Origin: Desulforudis sp.
GTDB lineage: Bacteria > Bacillota > Desulfotomaculia > Desulfotomaculales > Desulforudaceae
NCBI GenBank assembly: GCA_014859075.1
Contig: JACUUW010000054.1
Span: forward strand, 1 to 10,513
Direction of reading: 5' to 3'
Length of the DNA stretch: 10,513 nucleotides
Shown in pieces: positions 7,156 to 10,513 of the stretch (its first letter is position 1; every line of letters starts with the position of its first letter). The translations under genes and the position numbers were made by a program. The notes under the pieces were generated by a model, which ran no database searches, was not told the origin of the DNA, and saw only the letters and a program-made list of their open reading frames with translations.

Positions 7156-7182
7156 CGTGCAAAGGCGTGGCGCCTTTGCACG
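7156..7182 (-). terminator. 12-bp perfect stem-loop downstream of sspH
   Basis: CGTGCAAAGGCG, loop of three bases, CGCCTTTGCACG is a perfect 12-bp stem, 40 bases past the sspH stop on the minus strand. The minus-strand bases that follow (TCTGTTCTCCC) are T-rich but broken, so it may be an imperfect intrinsic terminator of sspH. On the plus strand it is followed by AAGGTGAAGG and would not terminate. A seven-base copy of its arm (CGTGCAA) recurs at about 7205. Confidence 0.5.
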
Positions 7183-7221
7183 AAGGTGAAGGCTGCAACC
7201 ATAACGTGCAAGATCTCTCCG

Positions 7222-7413
7222 CTACAGGAAACGGCCCTCCACGAGTTGGGCGACAGGTACATCGATGACCTTTTCTCCGGTTCGGTTCAGCGGTTTCACC
7301 TTCGCCCTGGCGCTCCCGGGGTCCAATTCTTCGATCCAGACCGGAAAACCGTTGAGCAGCACCTCGATGGTCTCGTCGGCCTGTACTATCTCCCGGGCCC
7401 TTTCAAAGTCCAT
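7222..7413 (-). CDS. sspH: Small acid-soluble spore protein, SspH family
   Basis: This 63-residue protein begins MDFERAREIVQADETIEVLL and continues NGFPVWIEELD, then AKVKPLN and VPVAQLVEG. This is the pattern of H-type small acid-soluble spore proteins: N-terminal RA-E/Q-I, then NG-PV-I, then A-V-PL, then V-V-QL-E. In Bacillus SspH is a minor protein of the spore core made in the forespore. The presence of the gene implies an endospore-forming host. AAGGGG lies nine bases before the ATG at 7413. It is monocistronic between two hairpins. I looked for a forespore sigma-G promoter (about GCATA, then CATACTA) in the 135 bases upstream and found no good match, so its sporulation control is inferred from the family only. 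Confidence 0.88.
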   Translation of the reverse strand: MDFERAREIVQADETIEVLLNGFPVWIEELDPGSARAKVKPLNRTGEKVIDVPVAQLVEGRFL

Positions 7414-7483
7414 TCTTCACAACCCCTTTTCAAGTGTGTGGTGCTCAACCACATAGTCTTCCCAAACCCAACGGTAAAGATTA

Positions 7484-7500
7484 GCGGGATGAATCCCCGC
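7484..7500 (-). terminator. Possible terminator after the XRE/membrane-protein operon
   Basis: On the minus strand GCGGG, loop GATTCAT, CCCGC forms a 5-bp GC stem about 50 bases beyond the membrane-protein stop, followed by TAATCTTTACC. The T-run is short, so termination is only probable. It lies just upstream of sspH and would keep the two units separate. Confidence 0.4.
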
Positions 7501-7548
7501 CGCCTGATCTCCGGTAGAGTCGCATTGCGGGTCCGGGTGACGGCGAAC

Positions 7549-7938
7549 CTATATCTTCTTTCTCAAGTAGAAGTACGCGCCTACGTACCCGACGAAACCG
7601 GCCCCCAGTTCGGCCACGGTCCTTGTGGAAACCGCGCCGTCTTGAATCAGTTCCATCATATAAAACCAGAACACCGCCGCCAGCATGGCGTAGAACCCGA
7701 AGGCCATGGCGGCATGCGTAATGACCCGGAGTCTCTCGTCCAGTTCCTGCGACCTTTTCTTGATCCGCCAAAACTTGATGGAATAGGCGATGCCGATTAT
7801 CCCGAGCAGGACCAGACTCCGCAGCCAGGCCTCAGCCGTGCCCCCGTAGTAAGCGGTGCCGGCGATGATGATCAAGGCGACGGCGGCCAACATGATTCGG
7901 TTTACTAACATAATTTCCTTGGCAAACGGCTTATCCAT
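7549..7938 (-). CDS. Four-helix membrane protein paired with an XRE regulator
   Basis: This is a 129-residue integral membrane protein of unknown function. Hydrophobic segments lie at about 13-31, 39-57, 74-96 and 108-125. A charged loop between helices 2 and 3 (KKRSQELDERLRV) should face the cytoplasm, and the protein ends in RKKI. I cannot assign a family. Small XRE regulators paired with short multi-helix membrane proteins of DUF2178-like type are a recurring arrangement in Firmicutes and Archaea, and this fits it. The frame is open back to a TTG at 7962, but GGAGGT (7947-7952) lies eight bases before the ATG at 7938, which decides the start. The gene overlaps the regulator by eight bases (ATGGATAA), so the two are translationally coupled, and the membrane protein may sense a signal or modulate the regulator. 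Confidence 0.85.
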   Translation of the reverse strand: MDKPFAKEIMLVNRIMLAAVALIIIAGTAYYGGTAEAWLRSLVLLGIIGIAYSIKFWRIKKRSQELDERLRVITHAAMAFGFYAMLAAVFWFYMMELIQDGAVSTRTVAELGAGFVGYVGAYFYLRKKI

Positions 7939-8140
7939 CGGTGTCCACCTCCGAAAAATCAAAGACGTCCTCGATGCGGTAGGAGAAAGCCCGGGCTATC
8001 TTGTAGGCCAGAATCAATGATGGATTGTACCTGCCGTTCTCAATGGAGATTACGGTCTGGCGCGACACCCCCAGTCTATCGGCCAGTTGTTCCTGGGTCA
8101 GGCCGGCTTCACTTCTGAACTCCCTGAGCCTGTTGTTCAC
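7931..8140 (-). CDS. XRE/Cro-type helix-turn-helix transcriptional regulator
   Basis: This 69-residue protein is almost entirely one HTH domain. The core LTQEQLADRLGVSRQTVISI then ENGRYNPSL is the XRE signature, with helix 2 at about 15-22 and the DNA-reading helix at about 26-34. The C-terminal IEDVFDFSEVD is typical of the short stand-alone YozG-like group. It starts at a GTG at 8140 with only a weak upstream site (AAGTGGGTG). It is expected to act as a dimer on a palindrome. A perfect 10-bp inverted repeat covers its own promoter at 8186-8221, so autorepression is the natural reading. It is co-transcribed with the overlapping membrane-protein gene. Confidence 0.92.
   Translation of the reverse strand: MNNRLREFRSEAGLTQEQLADRLGVSRQTVISIENGRYNPSLILAYKIARAFSYRIEDVFDFSEVDTDG
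7947..7952 (-). promoter_or_regulatory. Ribosome binding site inside the XRE gene
   Basis: GGAGGT on the minus strand lies within the last codons of the XRE gene, eight bases before the membrane-protein ATG at 7938. It selects that start over the TTG at 7962. Confidence 0.75.
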
Positions 8141-8185
8141 CGAAAACGGACACCCACTTTGTAAGGTAAAATGACGTCAAGCACA

Positions 8186-8221
8186 CTTTACATTTTAGCA
8201 GTTCAGAAACCAAATGTAAAG
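8186..8221 (-). promoter_or_regulatory. Promoter within a perfect 10-bp inverted repeat (likely XRE operator)
   Basis: CTTTACATTT (8186-8195) and AAATGTAAAG (8212-8221) are perfect inverted copies separated by 16 bases. Read on the minus strand, the outer arm supplies a -35 element TTTACA (8220-8215), then exactly 17 bases, then a -10 element TAAAAT (8197-8192), each one mismatch from consensus. The start of transcription would lie about 45 bases before the XRE GTG. A repressor bound to the dyad would cover both promoter elements. Confidence 0.75.
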
Positions 8222-8355
8222 CAACTTTTACATAGTTTTTTGGCTATCGTGGTCAGGACGTAGAGGCGGGTCGCGGCGGGGTTTTTGGCTTTGTTCCGCG
8301 GGTCTGTTCCATGATAGTATCAGGTATCAGTCAAGAGGGGGGTTGGATTGGCCTG

Positions 8356-8886
8356 ATGGGGTATCCGGTGGGGGAATCAAGCGGGGTGAGTGTTGAAAGG
8401 GCTGGGGTTCTGGATGCGGAAGAGATCCTGGCCCTGCAACAACTGGCCTATCTTTCGGAAGCGGAGCTTTACGACGAGTACACTATTCCCCCGCTGGTGG
8501 AAACGCTCGAGGAAATCAGGCGTGAGTTCGCGCGCACCTGCTTCCTGAAAGCGGTCGTGAACGGCCGGATTGTGGGTTCCGTGCGGGCGTGCGCCAAGGA
8601 CGGCACCTGCCACATCGGCCGGCTGATCGTTCATCCCGAATACCAGAACCGAGGCCTGGGCGCGAGACTCATGCGCGCAATCGAAAACGCGTTCGGCTCT
8701 TGCCGGAGGTTTGAGCTGTTTACCGGGCATAGGAGTGCAAAGAACCTCTATTTGTACGGAAAACTGGGTTACACGGTCTGCGGTGAACGGCGGATCACCG
8801 ACCGTCTGCGGCTGGTGTACCTGGCGAAAGAGCGGCCGCAGGGCGGGGAGGATAGGTCCCCGGCCGGCCCGGCGGCGCCAAGGTGA
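8356..8886 (+). CDS. GNAT-family N-acetyltransferase
   Basis: This is an acetyl-CoA-dependent N-acetyltransferase of about 176 residues. The acetyl-CoA binding segment is CHIGRLIVHPEYQNRGLGAR, with Q97-x-x-G100-x-G102, followed by the C-terminal NLYLYGKLGYTVCGE typical of GNATs. The N-terminal LAYLSEAELYDEYTIPPL marks a subgroup I recall in many Firmicutes, with no assigned substrate. The start is uncertain. The frame is open to an ATG at 8311, which has no ribosome binding site. ATG 8356 has GAGGGGGG 13 bases upstream, and GTG 8386 (VERAGVLDAEE) sits closest to the family N-terminus. It diverges from the XRE operon. Extra TTTAC-type half-sites lie between them, so the XRE regulator could also affect it. 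The last 15 residues are a Gly/Pro-rich tail of no clear function. Confidence 0.87.
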   Translation: MGYPVGESSGVSVERAGVLDAEEILALQQLAYLSEAELYDEYTIPPLVETLEEIRREFARTCFLKAVVNGRIVGSVRACAKDGTCHIGRLIVHPEYQNRGLGARLMRAIENAFGSCRRFELFTGHRSAKNLYLYGKLGYTVCGERRITDRLRLVYLAKERPQGGEDRSPAGPAAPR

Positions 8887-8926
8887 CCATGCGGGGGCGC
8901 CTCTGATTTGCCGGCCGCGTGGGCCG

Positions 8927-9853
8927 CTACACCCGGAGAGTCTCGGCCTTCTTGCGGGCGGTCGCGATGTCGGTGGTCATGGACAGGGCGTTCCGGGGGC
9001 AGACCTCCACGCACACGCCGCACCCGAAACAATCCCCGGACCGGTTCACCGCCGGTCCGCCGCTGATGTCGAGCGCCATTGAACAGTGCTGGTTGCAGAC
9101 GCCGCAATTCTTGCAGAGGTCTACGTTGCGGATCAGGGCGAACCGGCTGATTCGGCTCAAAAGCCCCAGCACCAACCCCTGGGGGCAGAAGTACCGACAC
9201 CAGATCCGGGTTCCTAAGCGGGGCATGCAGATGATGTTGACGGCTAGACTCAGCAAGGCCCGGAGGATAAACACAAAGATGATCAAGTAGAACCACAGAA
9301 AGGCTCCCACTTCTTCAATGTGGCCGGCCAAGGCGGGTACGGTAACAGCCGCCGTACCGGCCAGGGTCACCCATTTCAAGATTACAAACCCGCGGGGCAG
9401 GGCCCGGGCTTTGGTCCCCCGGGTCCGGTACCGGTCGCCCAGGGTTTCCGCCAAGGCTCCCAGCATACAGGCAAAAGAGCACCAGGCGCGCCGGCCGAAA
9501 AGCAGCACCAACAGCGGCACGACGACAAAGGAGAGTACAAAGTAGTAAAGGGCCAGGTATCCGGTGGCCCACAGTACGTCCGGGTAGTGGGGCCAGGTAA
9601 GATTTAAGGCGGTGCCCTGGCTGAAGATCCAATAGGGCAGGACCACCTGGAACAGCAGCTGCACCCCGACCACCGTGCCGAGCATCGACCGGACGTAGGC
9701 CGACCGGTGGCGGCGGTAGGCGAAAAAGCCCGCCGCAATGACCACCCCGCCGAAGACGTAACCCAGGCTCGGCGGCGTGATTCCGCTGACCTCAAGTTGG
9801 ATGGATCCAAACAGCAACAAAAATACGGCAATCAGCACCGCGTAATCTTTCAA
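8927..9853 (-). CDS. NapH-like membrane polyferredoxin (4Fe-4S)
   Basis: This 308-residue integral membrane protein has about six helices and a C-terminal ferredoxin domain. Two cytoplasmic-side cysteine pairs follow helices: AWCSFACMLGA (C125, C129) and WCRYFCPQG (C219, C223). The C-terminus has two 4Fe-4S sets: CKNCGVCNQHC (C247, 250, 253, 257) and CFGCGVCVEVCP (C275, 278, 281, 285). This is the layout of NapH/NosR/MauN-type proteins, which pass electrons between the quinone pool and redox partners. No nap, nos or mau gene is beside it, so the partner is unknown. The first pair lacks the proline usual in the family (CxxxCP). The start is a TTG at 9853 with AGGGAG ten bases upstream. It follows the 54-residue membrane protein by 26 bases in the same operon. 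Confidence 0.9.
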   Translation of the reverse strand: MKDYAVLIAVFLLLFGSIQLEVSGITPPSLGYVFGGVVIAAGFFAYRRHRSAYVRSMLGTVVGVQLLFQVVLPYWIFSQGTALNLTWPHYPDVLWATGYLALYYFVLSFVVVPLLVLLFGRRAWCSFACMLGALAETLGDRYRTRGTKARALPRGFVILKWVTLAGTAAVTVPALAGHIEEVGAFLWFYLIIFVFILRALLSLAVNIICMPRLGTRIWCRYFCPQGLVLGLLSRISRFALIRNVDLCKNCGVCNQHCSMALDISGGPAVNRSGDCFGCGVCVEVCPRNALSMTTDIATARKKAETLRV

Positions 9854-9879
9854 AGGTGACTTCTCTCCCTTTCAAGGTT

Positions 9880-10044
9880 CTAATCCCCGATCATTTTCGC
9901 CCAAATCACCAGGAACGTGAGACCGCCGAAACCGATGACCAGCACCGAGGCCAGGATGGCGAGGGTACCCAGCTTGAAATGAATTGAAGCCAGGAGTGCG
10001 ATCAAGCCGGACAGGATCAAAACCAGGCTGGGCCAAATCGTCAT
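9880..10044 (-). CDS. Small two-helix membrane protein upstream of the polyferredoxin
   Basis: This 54-residue protein is not recognised. It starts MTIWPSLVLILSGLIALL and has two hydrophobic segments, at about 4-22 and 27-50 (ILASVLVIGFGGLTFLVIW), joined by HFKLG and ending AKMIGD. Coding support: an AGGAGGT ten bases upstream of the ATG at 10044, a clean open frame, and close spacing to the NapH-like gene. A GTG at 10056 is in frame but overlaps the ribosome binding site, so it is not used. It is likely an accessory subunit, assembly partner or membrane anchor for the polyferredoxin. Its position as first gene of the operon, right behind the shared regulatory region with marR, suggests regulated expression of both. 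Confidence 0.75.
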   Translation of the reverse strand: MTIWPSLVLILSGLIALLASIHFKLGTLAILASVLVIGFGGLTFLVIWAKMIGD

Positions 10045-10054
10045 TAGTCGGTTC

Positions 10055-10061
10055 ACCTCCT
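10055..10061 (-). promoter_or_regulatory. Consensus ribosome binding site of the 54-residue membrane protein
   Basis: AGGAGGT on the minus strand, ten bases before the ATG at 10044. It overlaps an in-frame GTG, which it rules out as a start. It is among the strongest such sites in the window and supports the small gene being real. Confidence 0.75.
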
Positions 10062-10100
10062 CAACAACCTGCGTGCTCTTGTGGCGGGGCGCCTGCGCAG

Positions 10101-10170
10101 GTAGAATAATACATATTCCTTAGGTTATAATATTTTAAATTAGTAAGAATCTTAGCTTCTAAGATAAACT
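10101..10170. promoter_or_regulatory. AT-rich divergent promoter region with a MarR-type dyad
   Basis: About 70 strongly AT-rich bases lie between the marR gene and the NapH-like operon. A perfect -10 hexamer TATAAT is at 10126-10131 on the plus strand, about 60 bases before the marR start, but no good -35 is seen. ATCTTAG, CTT, CTAAGAT (10149-10165) is a perfect 7-bp-arm dyad, with outer TAGT (10141-10144) and ACTA roughly matching beyond it. Minus-strand TATTAT hexamers at 10106-10111 and 10127-10132 could serve the other operon. The dyad lies just downstream of the marR -10 element, where a repressor would block transcription. Confidence 0.65.
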
Positions 10171-10188
10171 ATAACGGAGTTGAGACCC

Positions 10189-10513
10189 TTGTCAAGTAAT
10201 ACTCAAAAAAGGTTTGAAATGCTGGAGGCGTTCGGACAGGCATTCCGGGAACTGAGCACGGTTACGGTGTTCTTTCATTCGGTGATCGCGGAACGGTTGG
10301 GGTTGAGTCTGACCGACCACAAGGCTTTTGAGATTATCGCCCGCAAAGGTGCGGTCAGCGCGGGGGAACTCTCGGAACTGACCGGCCTCACCACCGGGGC
10401 GGTCACCGGGGTGATCGACCGGCTGGAGCGGACGGGGTTTGTGCGGCGCGAACCGGATCCCGGCGACCGCCGGCGGGTGATCATCCGCCCGCATCCGGAC
10501 AGCGAGAGCAGAA
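10189..10513 (+). CDS. MarR-family transcriptional regulator (C-terminus beyond window)
   Basis: The frame is open from a TTG at 10189 to the window edge, 108 codons, so the C-terminal dimer helix is missing. The winged-helix DNA-binding domain is clear: SAGELSELTGLTTGAVTGVI is the helix-turn-helix, DRLERTGFVRREPD leads into the wing, and DPGDRRRVIIR is the MarR wing hallmark. MarR proteins are dimers that usually repress neighbouring genes and release DNA on binding a small ligand or on oxidation. The TTG is supported by GGAG nine bases upstream (10176-10179). An in-frame ATG at 10219 with AAAAAAGG before it is the alternative. It diverges from the small membrane protein/NapH-like operon, which together with its own promoter is the likely target. 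Confidence 0.9.
   Translation, partial: MSSNTQKRFEMLEAFGQAFRELSTVTVFFHSVIAERLGLSLTDHKAFEIIARKGAVSAGELSELTGLTTGAVTGVIDRLERTGFVRREPDPGDRRRVIIRPHPDSESR

Larger units (their letters stand above)
6818..7221. other. Gene-poor interval rich in inverted repeats, before the ligase operon
   Basis: About 400 bases between sspH and the ligase contain no convincing gene. Open frames here translate to Arg/Pro/Gly-rich sequence without domains. Instead there are many dyads: a 14-bp perfect palindrome CCGTGGATCCACGG (6981-6994), CCGCC/GGCGG around 7011-7025, GCCGCC/GGCGGC (7108-7113 and 7120-7125), a 12-bp-arm hairpin (7156-7182), and the T-tract hairpin listed separately. The minus strand would place these in the 5' leader of the ligase transcript or in a separate small RNA. 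I do not recognise a known riboswitch core. No promoter with both elements could be found by eye. Confidence 0.5.

Noticed and set aside
6929..7189. Possible 86-residue protein in the sspH-ligase interval
   Set aside because: It is Arg-, Gly- and Cys-rich with no domain, no good ribosome binding site, and it spans several perfect hairpins.
7414..7548. Sigma-G promoter for sspH
   Set aside because: No pair resembling the forespore consensus at suitable spacing could be seen. GACTATG alone is too weak.
7084..7908. Plus-strand frame of 274 codons across sspH and the membrane protein
   Set aside because: It runs antisense to sspH and the membrane-protein gene, both supported by family resemblance or ribosome binding sites, and its own translation has no recognisable domain.
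8912..8926. CGGCC/GGCCG hairpin between the convergent GNAT and NapH-like genes
   Set aside because: A short stem without a T-tract is not enough to call a terminator.

Overview
The window looks like chromosome of a GC-rich, endospore-forming member of the Firmicutes, probably a clostridial Peptococcaceae/Desulfotomaculum-like lineage. The clues are a small acid-soluble spore protein of the SspH family, strong AGGAGG-type ribosome binding sites, frequent GTG and TTG starts, a NapH-like polyferredoxin, and AT-rich promoter islands in otherwise GC-rich DNA. The genus is an inference. I see no rRNA, tRNA, CRISPR array, insertion sequence or phage gene.

Layout. At the left edge, a membrane-anchored coiled-coil protein of unknown function (1-602, minus, its C-terminus lies outside) diverges from dinB, DNA polymerase IV (885-2057, plus). 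dinB is followed on the same strand by a YjeH-like APC amino-acid transporter (2153-3424). Converging on it is a compact minus-strand operon: an AMP-forming acyl/aryl-CoA ligase (5183-6817), a PLP class I aminotransferase (3999-5162) and a RimI-like GNAT acetyltransferase (3453-3956). Upstream of the ligase is about 400 bp without a convincing gene. It is rich in inverted repeats and holds a hairpin plus T-tract pointing into the operon, so it may be a regulatory leader.

Next come sspH (7222-7413, minus) and a two-gene minus operon of an XRE-type HTH regulator (7931-8140) overlapping a four-helix membrane protein (7549-7938). The promoter of that pair lies inside a perfect 10-bp inverted repeat, an arrangement expected for autorepression. 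A second GNAT acetyltransferase (8356-8886, plus) diverges from it.

At the right end, a NapH-like membrane iron-sulfur protein (8927-9853, minus) is preceded by an overlooked 54-residue two-helix membrane protein (9880-10044, minus). Both diverge from a MarR-family regulator (10189 to the window end, plus, truncated) across an AT-rich intergenic region with a perfect 7-bp-arm dyad, a likely MarR operator.

Working together: the window is a set of small, mostly independent units (translesion synthesis, amino-acid export, an acyl-CoA/amino-acid metabolic operon, a spore protein, and two regulator-plus-membrane-protein modules). I find no clear defence or mobile system. The least explained items are the structured leader before the ligase operon and the two regulator/membrane modules with their visible operators.
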